NCBI GenBank assembly: GCA_964368305.1
Contig: CAYJAB010000014.1
Span: 1-32,073 of the forward strand
Source of the DNA: CAYJAB01 sp964368305
Lineage (GTDB): Bacteria; Bacillota_I; Bacilli_A; Erysipelotrichales; Erysipelotrichaceae
Direction: 5' to 3'
Length of the DNA stretch: 32,073 nt
A model generated the notes under the pieces. It saw only the letters and a program-made list of their open reading frames with translations, ran no database searches and was not told where the DNA came from. Each line of letters starts with the position of its first letter. The stretch's first letter is position 1. A program made the translations under genes and the position numbers. Below are positions 1 through 7,641 of this stretch, piece after piece.

Positions 1-734
1 AAATGGAAGTTCGTGAATTATTATCTGAATATGACTTTGATGGAGATAACACACCAATCATCCGTGGATCAGCATTAAAAGCTGGTGAAGGGGATCCAGT
101 TTGGGGTGAAAGAATTATGGAATTAATGAACGCTTGTGATTCTTATATTCCAGAACCATCTCGTGAAACAGATAAACCATTCTTAATGTCTGTAGAAGAC
201 GTATTTACAATCACTGGACGTGGAACAGTTGCGACTGGACGTGTTGAACGTGGTTTATTAAAATTATCAGAAGAAGTTGAAATCGTAGGTATCAAACCAA
301 CGAAGAAAACTGTTGTAACTGGTATTGAAATGTTCCGTAAATTATTAGACGAAGCTACTGCTGGGGATAATATCGGTGCATTACTTCGTGGAGTTAACCG
401 TGAAGAAGTTGAACGTGGTCAAGTATTAGCTAAACCTGGTTCAGTTAAACCTCACACTAACTTTACTGCTCAAGTTTACGTATTAACAAAAGAAGAGGGT
501 GGACGTCATACACCATTCGTGGCTAACTACCGTCCTCAATTCTACTTCAGAACGACTGACGTTACTGGTGTAATCAACTTACCTGAGGGTGTTGAAATGG
601 TAATGCCAGGGGACAACATCGAAATGACTGTTGAGCTTATTGCTCCAATCGCTGTTGAACAAGGTACAAAATTCTCTATTCGTGAGGGTGGACGTACTGT
701 AGGTGCTGGAAACGTTACTACAATCATTAAATAA
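1..734 (+). CDS. tuf: Elongation factor Tu, C-terminal part (5' end outside window)
   Basis: EF-Tu delivers aminoacyl-tRNA to the ribosome as a GTP complex. The window holds about the last 243 residues of a protein usually near 394 long. The reading frame is already open at the window edge, so the ATG at position 3 is an internal methionine, not the start. What is visible is the end of the GTPase domain (GSALKA, the G5 region) followed by the two beta-barrel domains, with the family-typical stretches FTITGRGTVATGRVERG, GRHTPF and YRPQFYFRTTDVTG. Codon use is strongly biased, as expected for a highly expressed gene. A strong terminator follows, so it is the last gene of its transcript. Identification is secure. 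Confidence 0.98.
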   Translation, partial: MEVRELLSEYDFDGDNTPIIRGSALKAGEGDPVWGERIMELMNACDSYIPEPSRETDKPFLMSVEDVFTITGRGTVATGRVERGLLKLSEEVEIVGIKPTKKTVVTGIEMFRKLLDEATAGDNIGALLRGVNREEVERGQVLAKPGSVKPHTNFTAQVYVLTKEEGGRHTPFVANYRPQFYFRTTDVTGVINLPEGVEMVMPGDNIEMTVELIAPIAVEQGTKFSIREGGRTVGAGNVTTIIK

Positions 735-746
735 TTTAATGAAATA

Positions 747-775
747 ACCGGATGAGAAATCATTCGGTTTTTTTT
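747..775 (+). terminator. Rho-independent terminator after tuf
   Basis: A 9-bp stem (ACCGGATGA / TCATTCGGT, one G-T pair) closes a GAAA loop and runs into a tract of about eight T. It lies 12 bases after the tuf stop. Confidence 0.92.
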
Positions 776-807
776 AATAAAAATAGCAGTATAAGCTTGT
801 TAATTAA

Positions 808-836
808 TTGACATTTAACTGCATTTTACCTATAAT
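808..836 (+). promoter_or_regulatory. Promoter of gapA
   Basis: A consensus housekeeping promoter: TTGACA at 808-813, a 17-base spacer, and TATAAT at 831-836. The predicted transcript start is near 843. A strong ribosome site (AAGGAGGA, 851-858) precedes the gapA ATG. Both boxes are perfect matches, in keeping with a highly expressed glycolytic gene. Confidence 0.93.
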
Positions 837-866
837 TAGTATGTCTATATAAGGAGGACTTTTAAA

Positions 867-1874
867 ATGACAGTAAAAGTTGCGATTAATGGGTTTGGAC
901 GTATTGGACGTCTTGCATTCAGACAAATGTTTGAAAGCCCAGAGTTCGAAATCGTTGCATTAAACGATTTAACAGATGCTAAAACATTAGCACATTTATT
1001 AAAGTATGATTCAGCTCAAGGAAGCTGGAGAGCAAATGAAATTACTCACACTGAGGATTCAATTGTAATTGGAAATGATACTTTCAAAGTTTACGCAGAA
1101 AGAGATCCAAAAAACTTACCTTGGAAACAATTAGGTGTTGATGTAGTTATGGAATGTACTGGATTTTTTACTTCTCTAGAAAAAGCGAGTGCACATGTTG
1201 AAGCGGGTGCTCGTAAAGTAATTATTTCTGCTCCAGGTACTGGGGATATGAAAACAATCGTTTATAACGTTAACCATGATATCTTAGATGGTAGCGAAAC
1301 AGTATTATCTGCAGCTAGTTGTACAACAAACTGCTTAGCTCCAATGGCAAAAGCATTACATGATGCGTTTGAAATTACAAGCGGTATGATGACTACAATT
1401 CATGCATATACAGGAGATCAAAATACATTAGATGCTCCTCATCCTAAAGGTGATTTACGTCGTGCACGTGCTGCGGCTGTAAATATCGTACCTAACACTA
1501 CAGGTGCTGCAAAAGCAATCGGTCTTGTTATTCCTGAATTAAAAGGAGTATTAGATGGTGCTGCTCAACGTGTACCTGTTCCTACTGGTTCTATTACTGA
1601 GCTTGTATGTACTTTAGCTAAAGAAACTACAGTTGATGAAATCAATGCTGTAATGAAAGCAGCTTCAAATGAATCTTATGGGTACAATGAAGATCCTATC
1701 GTATCTACAGATGTAATCGGTATTACATATGGTTCTTTATTTGATGCTACATTAACTAAAGTAATGAACGTGAATGGACAACAATTAGTAAAAGTTACTT
1801 CTTGGTATGACAATGAAAATTCATATGTAAGCCAAATGGTACGTACTGCTAAATACTTCGCAAGTAAAATTTAA
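867..1874 (+). CDS. gapA: Glyceraldehyde-3-phosphate dehydrogenase
   Basis: NAD-dependent, phosphorylating GAPDH of glycolysis (glyceraldehyde-3-phosphate to 1,3-bisphosphoglycerate), cytoplasmic. The 335 residues are the usual family length. The N-terminal Rossmann motif is INGFGRIGR and the catalytic cysteine lies in SAASCTTNCLAP. The downstream WYDNENSYVSQMVRTAKYF is the classical C-terminal signature. The start is fixed by AAGGAGGA nine bases upstream of the ATG. The gene has its own consensus promoter and its own terminator, so it appears monocistronic. No pgk or tpi follows, unlike in many Firmicutes. Codon use is as biased as in tuf, pointing to very high expression. Confidence 0.98.
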   Translation: MTVKVAINGFGRIGRLAFRQMFESPEFEIVALNDLTDAKTLAHLLKYDSAQGSWRANEITHTEDSIVIGNDTFKVYAERDPKNLPWKQLGVDVVMECTGFFTSLEKASAHVEAGARKVIISAPGTGDMKTIVYNVNHDILDGSETVLSAASCTTNCLAPMAKALHDAFEITSGMMTTIHAYTGDQNTLDAPHPKGDLRRARAAAVNIVPNTTGAAKAIGLVIPELKGVLDGAAQRVPVPTGSITELVCTLAKETTVDEINAVMKAASNESYGYNEDPIVSTDVIGITYGSLFDATLTKVMNVNGQQLVKVTSWYDNENSYVSQMVRTAKYFASKI

Positions 1875-1881
1875 TTAAATT

Positions 1882-1910
1882 AAGAATGAAGAAATTCATT
1901 CTTTTTTTTG
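1882..1910 (+). terminator. Rho-independent terminator after gapA
   Basis: The stem AAGAATGAA / TTCATTCTT with a GAAA loop is followed by eight T. It lies just after the gapA stop and ahead of the pullulanase promoter. Confidence 0.93.
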
Positions 1911-1915
1911 TTTTT

Positions 1916-1944
1916 TTGAGTATAAAATCAGATAGTGCTATAAT
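1916..1944 (+). promoter_or_regulatory. Promoter of the pullulanase gene
   Basis: TTGAGT at 1916-1921, a 17-base spacer, and TATAAT at 1939-1944. It follows the gapA terminator directly, so the pullulanase gene is transcribed separately. I saw no convincing catabolite-response operator here. Confidence 0.82.
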
Positions 1945-1967
1945 TATATAAACAAGAGGTTAAACTT

Positions 1968-4076
1968 ATGGGAAACATTCACGCATATTTAGATGATTTT
2001 AGTAAAGTTACTGTATATGTAAACAATGCTTACTATCAAGGTAGAAGTGATGTTTTTTACTTGTATGATAGTAATAATCGTCAAATTAAACTTACAATTG
2101 AATCATCTACACAGCTTAAGCGAGATATTTGTTATCGATTAAGTATTAGTGAAGATCTTTTAATTAGCGAAGATTATACACTGTATGAACAGCATGGTGA
2201 TAGTTGTGTATTAGGATTTAGATATGTTGTGAAGACAAAAAAGTTTGATCAACTTTATTATTATGATAAAGATGACTTAGGCGCAAACTATACAAAAGAA
2301 CAGACGGAGTTTGTCGTTTGGGCACCAACTGCACGTTTAGTGACTTTAAGAATTGAAAAAAATAATACAAGAGAAAGCCTTGAGATGATAAAAGAGGATA
2401 GAGGTGTTTTTCGTTTAAAAGTAAAAGGAGATTATTCGGGTGCTTTATATACGTATTTAATTAATGTGAATGGCGGATGGACAGAGTCCATTGATCCGTA
2501 TGGTAAAAGTTGTAATGCTAACTCAGTGAAGTCTGCGGTTGTGGATTTTTCTTTAGATACGATAAATAAAAATAGAAATTATTTAAATTCATTTTCAACT
2601 TATACAAAAGCAATTATTTATGAAGCGTCTATTCGTGACTATACATATTATTTATCTGAACAAGAGCATTTAAAAGGGAAGATGGGTGGTTTATTTTCTA
2701 AATTGAAAGGGTCGCATGATTATACAGTATGTGATTATTTAAGATATTTAGGGATTACACATCTGCAACTAATGCCTGTATTTGATTATAAGACAGTGAA
2801 TGAATTGGATTTAAAGGTATTTTATAATTGGGGGTATGACCCAGTTTCACATATGATGGTGGATGGTAGTATTAGTGAAAATCCAAGTGATCCCATGTCA
2901 CGTATTAAAGAGTTTAAAACATTGGTATCTAATTTTCATAAGGCGGGAATTCGTGTTAATATGGATGTTGTGTTTAATCATGTATTTAATGTAGAAGAAT
3001 CTGCATTTCAAAAGTGTGTTCCGTATTATTATTTTAGATATCAAAATGAACGTTTAAGTAATGGATCATATTGTGGAAATGACTTTGACTCAATGTCACT
3101 GATGGCTAGAAAGTATATTGTGGATAGTTGTGTGATGTGGGTTAAAGAATATGATGTAGATGGGTTTAGGTTTGATTTGATGGGGATTTTAGACATCGAT
3201 ACAGTGAAAAAGATAGAAAGCACTTTAAGGGCAATAAAGCCGGATATTATGTTGTATGGAGAAGGATGGAATATGCCAACAGCATTGGATGATGCGATTA
3301 AGGCAACGATGTTTAATCAGCATCAATTTAAAAATATAGCATTCTTTAATGATTTTTATCGAGATACATTAAAAGGATCTACAAGTTATGATCGATTATC
3401 AGAGAAAGGCTATCTTACTGGAAACACAAGTATGATTTATGATATGCAAGCAGCACTATGTGCAAATGTGCTGCCTACTTCTGCTAGATGCATGTTTGAT
3501 TCTCCTAAAAAGAGTATTAATTTTGTAGCATGTCATGACAATCATACACTGTGGGATAAATTGAGTCATTGTTGTAGTGAAGAGTCTGATGATCAAAAAA
3601 TGAGAAGGCAGATGTTGATTAATGGAGCGATTTTAGTGTCGCAAGGGGTTTCGTTTATTCATGGTGGACAAGAGTTTTGTCGAAGCAAAGATGGTGTAGG
3701 AAATTCTTATGCGAGTAGTGATGAAATCAATGCGATTGAATTTTTATCGATTTCTACTAATAATGAAGTTGTGGATTATACGAAAAAAATGATTCAGTTT
3801 AGAAAGGACAATCCTTATTTAAGATTTGAAACAAAAGAAGAAATTGAAAAGCATGTTTCATTTTATGTTATTGAAGACAAAGTACTTGTATATTGTTTTA
3901 AAGACTTAAAACAATATGAAGAAGTTTTGATTTTCTTTAATCCTACAAATGAGTCAATTATCTATAGTTTAAACTCTAAATATGATTTAATTGTGAGTGA
4001 AAAAGGTCCAATCGACGCAGTTGAGGTAAGAGAAATTATTCTTCGTCCAATTAGTATGATGATTGTAAGAAAATAA
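1968..4076 (+). CDS. pulA: Type I pullulanase (alpha-glucan debranching enzyme)
   Basis: A glycoside hydrolase family 13 enzyme that cuts alpha-1,6 branch points in glycogen, pullulan or limit dextrins. Visible signatures are YNWGYDP (about residues 286-292, typical of type I pullulanases), conserved region I MDVVFNHV (about 332-339), region II DGFRFDLMG with the nucleophile Asp (about 399-406), region III GEGW with the acid Glu (about 431-434) and region IV CHDNHT (about 521-527). The preceding part (about 100-190) contains FVVWAPTA, typical of the CBM48-type beta-sandwich. At 702 residues it matches intracellular debranching enzymes. There is no signal peptide, so it probably acts on glycogen or imported maltodextrin in the cytoplasm. 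The start follows AAGAGG. It is flanked by unrelated single genes rather than a glycogen cluster. Confidence 0.94.
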   Translation: MGNIHAYLDDFSKVTVYVNNAYYQGRSDVFYLYDSNNRQIKLTIESSTQLKRDICYRLSISEDLLISEDYTLYEQHGDSCVLGFRYVVKTKKFDQLYYYDKDDLGANYTKEQTEFVVWAPTARLVTLRIEKNNTRESLEMIKEDRGVFRLKVKGDYSGALYTYLINVNGGWTESIDPYGKSCNANSVKSAVVDFSLDTINKNRNYLNSFSTYTKAIIYEASIRDYTYYLSEQEHLKGKMGGLFSKLKGSHDYTVCDYLRYLGITHLQLMPVFDYKTVNELDLKVFYNWGYDPVSHMMVDGSISENPSDPMSRIKEFKTLVSNFHKAGIRVNMDVVFNHVFNVEESAFQKCVPYYYFRYQNERLSNGSYCGNDFDSMSLMARKYIVDSCVMWVKEYDVDGFRFDLMGILDIDTVKKIESTLRAIKPDIMLYGEGWNMPTALDDAIKATMFNQHQFKNIAFFNDFYRDTLKGSTSYDRLSEKGYLTGNTSMIYDMQAALCANVLPTSARCMFDSPKKSINFVACHDNHTLWDKLSHCCSEESDDQKMRRQMLINGAILVSQGVSFIHGGQEFCRSKDGVGNSYASSDEINAIEFLSISTNNEVVDYTKKMIQFRKDNPYLRFETKEEIEKHVSFYVIEDKVLVYCFKDLKQYEEVLIFFNPTNESIIYSLNSKYDLIVSEKGPIDAVEVREIILRPISMMIVRK

Positions 4077-4095
4077 TGTAAATTTGTGAAAAATG

Positions 4096-4124
4096 TTGTA
4101 TGCGTTTACACAGTGGTGTATAAT
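4096..4124 (+). promoter_or_regulatory. Promoter of the aldolase-acyltransferase operon
   Basis: TTGTAT at 4096-4101, a 17-base spacer, and TATAAT at 4119-4124. The predicted transcript start is near 4131, leaving a leader of about 108 bases that contains two hairpins. Confidence 0.78.
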
Positions 4125-4152
4125 AATATTAGAACTTAGTCCTCAATGAACA

Positions 4153-4207
4153 GTTTTGGTTAGGGGTAATCAAAACAAAACAAAGCAAGGGAAACCTTGT
4201 TTTGTTT
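4153..4207 (+). promoter_or_regulatory. Structured mRNA leader with two adjacent hairpins
   Basis: Hairpin 1 (4153-4176) has a 10-bp stem: GTTTTG pairs with CAAAAC, then one G-U pair, then TTA with TAA, closing a GGGG loop. Hairpin 2 (4178-4207) has a 13-bp stem with one G-U pair, AAACAAAGCAAGG against CCTTGTTTTGTTT, closing a GAAA loop. The T-rich 3' arm of hairpin 2 makes it resemble an attenuator, although only TTTTGTTT and no long T run follows. It matches no riboswitch or T-box class that I recognise. It could be an attenuator, an mRNA stabiliser or a protein-binding site. Confidence 0.55.
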
Positions 4208-4238
4208 ATGAGTAAGAAAAAAGCAAAGGAGAGATATC

Positions 4239-5255
4239 ATGTACAGTTTTACAAATGATTATAGTGAAGGAGCACATCCTAGAATAATAGAGGCAATTGT
4301 GAAGACAAATATGTTTCAAACTGCAGGATATAGTCATGATGAGTTTTGCCTTGAAGCAACAAATACATTAAAGAAAATCACAGATAATCAAAATATTGAT
4401 GTTCATTATTTAGTGGGTGGAACACAAACAAATTTGATTATGATTTCTTCTGCCTTAAGAAGTCATCAAGCCGTGATTTCTGCAGATACAGGACATATTG
4501 CAGTGCATGAAACAGGCAGTGTTGAAGCAACGGGTCATAAAGTCATTATTAGACCACATGTGGATGGAAAATTAACGCCTGACATGATTGTATCAGTAAT
4601 GGAAGAACATCAAAGTGAACATATGGTGCGTCCTAAGATGGCATATATTTCTCAAACAACGGAATATGGTACGGTCTATACAAAGGAAGAATTAGAAGCA
4701 TTGTATGCATGTTGTAAAGAGTATGACTTATATTTATTTATAGATGGTGCAAGACTTGGGAGTGCACTTGCGCTTTCATATGCGCCTACGTTAAAAGAGA
4801 TGGCAAGTCTTTGTGATGCGTTTTATATTGGTGGTACAAAACTAGGTGCTTTATTTGGGGAGTGTTTGGTTATTATTAATGATGCACTAAAGCCTGATTT
4901 TAAGTTTCATATTAAACAAAAAGGTGGACTATTGGCTAAAGGAAGACTATTGGGTATTCAATTTTTAGAGTTGTTTAGTAATGATTTATATACTGAAATT
5001 GGAAGATATGAAAATGAAATGGCGTCTATGTTACGTCAAGGATTTATTGAGAATGGATATACATTCTATATTGATTCTCCTTCAAATCAGTTATTTCCAA
5101 TTATTTCAAATGATAAAATTGAAGAACTTGAAAAAGAGTTTAGTTTTATGATTATGCATAAAATAGATGCAGATCATACTTGTGTACGTTTGGTGACTTC
5201 TTTTGCTACAAAAAAAGAAATGGTTGAGAAGTTTGTGTCAATGTTAAAAAAATAG
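4239..5255 (+). CDS. Low-specificity threonine aldolase / beta-eliminating lyase family
   Basis: A fold-type I PLP enzyme (PF01212) that most likely cleaves L-threonine or L-allo-threonine to glycine and acetaldehyde. The 338 residues match the family. Motifs seen are FTNDYSEGAHPRI at the N-terminus, a glycine-rich VGGTQTN cofactor region, FIDGARLGSAL containing the Asp that contacts the PLP nitrogen, and FYIGGTKLGALFGE with the Schiff-base lysine. The ATG follows GGAGAG at good spacing. It has its own promoter and a structured leader, and the acyltransferase gene starts 13 bases after its stop, suggesting one transcript. Substrate specificity (threonine, or another beta-hydroxy amino acid) cannot be read from the sequence. 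Confidence 0.9.
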   Translation: MYSFTNDYSEGAHPRIIEAIVKTNMFQTAGYSHDEFCLEATNTLKKITDNQNIDVHYLVGGTQTNLIMISSALRSHQAVISADTGHIAVHETGSVEATGHKVIIRPHVDGKLTPDMIVSVMEEHQSEHMVRPKMAYISQTTEYGTVYTKEELEALYACCKEYDLYLFIDGARLGSALALSYAPTLKEMASLCDAFYIGGTKLGALFGECLVIINDALKPDFKFHIKQKGGLLAKGRLLGIQFLELFSNDLYTEIGRYENEMASMLRQGFIENGYTFYIDSPSNQLFPIISNDKIEELEKEFSFMIMHKIDADHTCVRLVTSFATKKEMVEKFVSMLKK

Positions 5256-5268
5256 TATAGGGTTGTAT

Positions 5269-6489
5269 ATGGAAAATAAAGTAAAGAAGTTTGTGAATAT
5301 TGATATTGTAAGAGTTATCTTAGCAATTTTTGTAATTGCTGCACATTCTTTTAATAGTGGATTATTACATATTCGTTACTTTAAAAATGGAGTTGTAAGA
5401 CTTGCGGTTCCTTTGTTTTTTATGTTAAGTGGGTATGCGTTAACACAAGAAAAAGTTAAAGATTTTAATTTTATAAAGAAATATATTTCACGTCAGGCAA
5501 ATATCTTTTTACCTTGGCTTGTCTTATATTTCTTTTTTGGTTTATATATTGTAGGCATACAAAAAGATGCAATGCAGTTTGGTTTATTAATTGCTCAATT
5601 TTGGTTTGTTATCTCTACATGGTCTGGTCTTATTTTCTTACATTTATTTTTAAAGTTGTTTACACTTAAACAAGCAGTCTTGATTTCTTTTGTGCTTTAT
5701 TTAATAGGAATGTTTGGGGATGTGTATTATTTACTTGTAGAAGATGTATATCTGATTGGTGATTTATATGATTTATATTTATCTCTCTTTTTTACTACGA
5801 GAAATGGTTTGTTTTTCGGGTTGTTTTTTATATCATGTGGCTTATATCTTTCTGAATATAAACCTTGGGAAAAACTTAAAAGTTCTTTTTTAATAAGTAT
5901 GATTGTTTTGTTTTCAATTACGCAGTTTGTCGAACTTACATTTTTATTTCCGACACATGCACAGTGGTATAATATGTATTTTAGTGTGCTGCCATTATCT
6001 GTCTTTGTGTTTTGTTTTATAAAGAAACATGAAGTTGTAGTGAAGAGTAAATTAAACTATAAAAGAATAAGTGTATATATTTTTATAACACATACACTGT
6101 TGATCTATTTAATTTCTAATATATTTGGGTTATTGAATCAGGATATTGTGTTTGTGTATGTAGTCTTGGTTTATGTAGTTTTAATTGCAATCAAGTATTT
6201 GGTAATTGATAAGCATTATAAAAGTAAGTATGACTTGTGTATACAAGCGTGTAAGCGTATTATAAGTCGCTCTTATTTATTTGTATTAATGCTAAGTTTA
6301 ATATTGTTGGGATGGAGTATGTTTTATTGTGAGTCATTGTTTGTGTTTTTCTATATTACACTTTGTATTGTGCTTTCAATTGGGATAGTAAAGTGTATGA
6401 AAATTAAATCAGAAAACGTAAACTATATTATTATGATTGTTATTGCATGGGGATTGTATTATTTTAGTACTTTATTTAATATTTTATAG
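5269..6489 (+). CDS. Acyltransferase 3 family integral membrane protein
   Basis: A polytopic membrane protein of the OafA/acyltransferase 3 family (PF01757), whose members transfer acyl groups to sugars, peptidoglycan or other envelope molecules. The N-terminal DIVRVILAIFVIAAHS carries the Arg and His typical of the first helix, and LAVPLFFMLSGYAL is the family's second conserved stretch. About ten hydrophobic segments follow. I place the start at the ATG at 5269, which has AGGG six bases upstream; an upstream TTG at 5263 is in frame but less well placed. The acceptor is unknown. The last 60 or so residues are hydrophobic and not conserved-looking. It shares a transcript with the aldolase, but no functional link is evident. 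Confidence 0.82.
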   Translation: MENKVKKFVNIDIVRVILAIFVIAAHSFNSGLLHIRYFKNGVVRLAVPLFFMLSGYALTQEKVKDFNFIKKYISRQANIFLPWLVLYFFFGLYIVGIQKDAMQFGLLIAQFWFVISTWSGLIFLHLFLKLFTLKQAVLISFVLYLIGMFGDVYYLLVEDVYLIGDLYDLYLSLFFTTRNGLFFGLFFISCGLYLSEYKPWEKLKSSFLISMIVLFSITQFVELTFLFPTHAQWYNMYFSVLPLSVFVFCFIKKHEVVVKSKLNYKRISVYIFITHTLLIYLISNIFGLLNQDIVFVYVVLVYVVLIAIKYLVIDKHYKSKYDLCIQACKRIISRSYLFVLMLSLILLGWSMFYCESLFVFFYITLCIVLSIGIVKCMKIKSENVNYIIMIVIAWGLYYFSTLFNIL

Positions 6490-6490
6490 G

Positions 6491-6519
6491 TTGACATCCT
6501 TTGAATGTAGGTGTATATT
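6491..6519 (+). promoter_or_regulatory. Promoter of the permease-CoADR-thioredoxin operon
   Basis: A perfect TTGACA at 6491-6496, a 17-base spacer, and TATATT at 6514-6519. It begins two bases after the acyltransferase stop. Two operator-like repeats lie downstream, between the promoter and the first gene, so a strong promoter appears to be held off by a repressor. Confidence 0.85.
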
Positions 6520-6523
6520 AGTT

Positions 6524-6604
6524 ATATCAAAAAAAATTGATTTGAATTTACCATCGCAAGATGGTTTATATTTTGAATTACATATCAAAAAAAATCGATT
6601 TGAG
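6524..6604 (+). promoter_or_regulatory. Two operator-like direct repeats flanking a hairpin
   Basis: A 23-base element at 6524-6546 recurs at 6582-6604 with two differences. The first copy holds the inverted repeat ATCAA-N6-TTGAT (6526-6541), the second ATCAA-N6-TCGAT (6584-6599). That layout resembles ArsR/SmtB-type metalloid-repressor operators, which is inference from the known style of those sites. Between the copies is a compact hairpin (6550-6565): ACCATC, loop GCAA, GATGGT. The second copy runs up to the ribosome site of the permease gene, so a bound repressor would block elongation and possibly translation. No ArsR-family gene is in the window. Confidence 0.7.
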
Positions 6605-6612
6605 GAGGGTGT

Positions 6613-7626
6613 ATGGAATTTTTAAGTGGAGTATGGAATTTTATTTCTGAACAAGTATTGGGAATGAAGTGGTTATATGAATTAACTGCACAGTTAACAC
6701 AATGGATGGGATTGGATGTAATGTCTCAAGTGGGAGCAAGTGTTCATTTCTTTATATATGATGTTGTAAAGATTACGATATTGTTGTGTGTATTAATTTT
6801 TGGGATATCTTATGTTCAAAGCTATTTTCCACCAGAACGTACTAAAAAAATATTAAGTCGTTTTAGTGGAATAAAAGCGAATATTATGGCTGCGCTTTTA
6901 GGAACAATCACACCATTTTGTTCATGTTCATCTATTCCTTTGTTTATGGGATTTACTGGTGCAGGACTTCCACTTGGCGTAACATTTTCATTTTTAATAT
7001 CATCTCCTATGGTTGATCTTGGTAGTTTAGTATTATTAATGAGTATTTTTGGTTCAAAAGTAGCATTTGCATATGTTATTATAGGATTAGTAATAGCAGT
7101 TGTTGGTGGAACATTAATAGAGAAGTTTAAAATGGAAAAATATGTAGAGCCGTTTATTTTAAGTGCAAGCAATGTAGATATTTCAATGCCAGATCTTACA
7201 GTAGGCGATCGTATTGAATTCGCTAAAACACAAGTGATAGATACATTTAAAAAAGTATTCCCTTATATTTTAGCGGGGGTAGCAATCGGAGCTCTTATTC
7301 ATAATTGGATTCCAGAGGATTTTATCACTGCAGTATTAGGAGAGGATAATCCGTTTGGTGTAGTTATGGCGACAGTATTAGGTGTTCCAATGTATGCAGA
7401 CATCTTTGGGACAATTCCTGTTGCAGAGGCACTGCTTGCGAAAGGTGCGCTTTTAGGAACAGTATTATCGTTTATGATGGCAGTAACAACGTTAAGTTTA
7501 CCTTCACTGATTATGTTGAAAAAAGCGATTAAACCGAGGTTGTTGTTTACATTTATTGGAATTTGTACTATTGGAATTATTATTGTTGGGTATATGTTTA
7601 ATATGTTTCATTACGTGCTAATTTAA
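6613..7626 (+). CDS. PF03773-type permease (ArsP / DUF318 family)
   Basis: An integral membrane permease of 337 residues with about eight to ten hydrophobic segments. The decisive feature is TPFCSCSSIPLF with paired cysteines at 103 and 105, the hallmark of the family that includes ArsP, an exporter of trivalent organoarsenicals. A second conserved half has VLGVPMYADIFGTIPVAEAL. The start at 6613 follows GAGGAGGG; the gene opens an operon with a CoA-disulfide reductase and a thioredoxin-like protein. A permease of this family next to a small thioredoxin-like 'redox-active disulfide' protein is a recurrent pair in anaerobes. The thiol-redox neighbours and ArsR-like operators favour metalloid or thiol-reactive substrates, but the substrate is not proven. 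Confidence 0.85.
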   Translation: MEFLSGVWNFISEQVLGMKWLYELTAQLTQWMGLDVMSQVGASVHFFIYDVVKITILLCVLIFGISYVQSYFPPERTKKILSRFSGIKANIMAALLGTITPFCSCSSIPLFMGFTGAGLPLGVTFSFLISSPMVDLGSLVLLMSIFGSKVAFAYVIIGLVIAVVGGTLIEKFKMEKYVEPFILSASNVDISMPDLTVGDRIEFAKTQVIDTFKKVFPYILAGVAIGALIHNWIPEDFITAVLGEDNPFGVVMATVLGVPMYADIFGTIPVAEALLAKGALLGTVLSFMMAVTTLSLPSLIMLKKAIKPRLLFTFIGICTIGIIIVGYMFNMFHYVLI

Positions 7627-7641
7627 AAGGAGGACTCTTTG

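Noticed and set aside
6437..6625. A 62-codon reading frame overlapping the acyltransferase end and the permease start
   Set aside because: It runs in another frame through the promoter, the operator repeats and the hairpin, and has no ribosome site.
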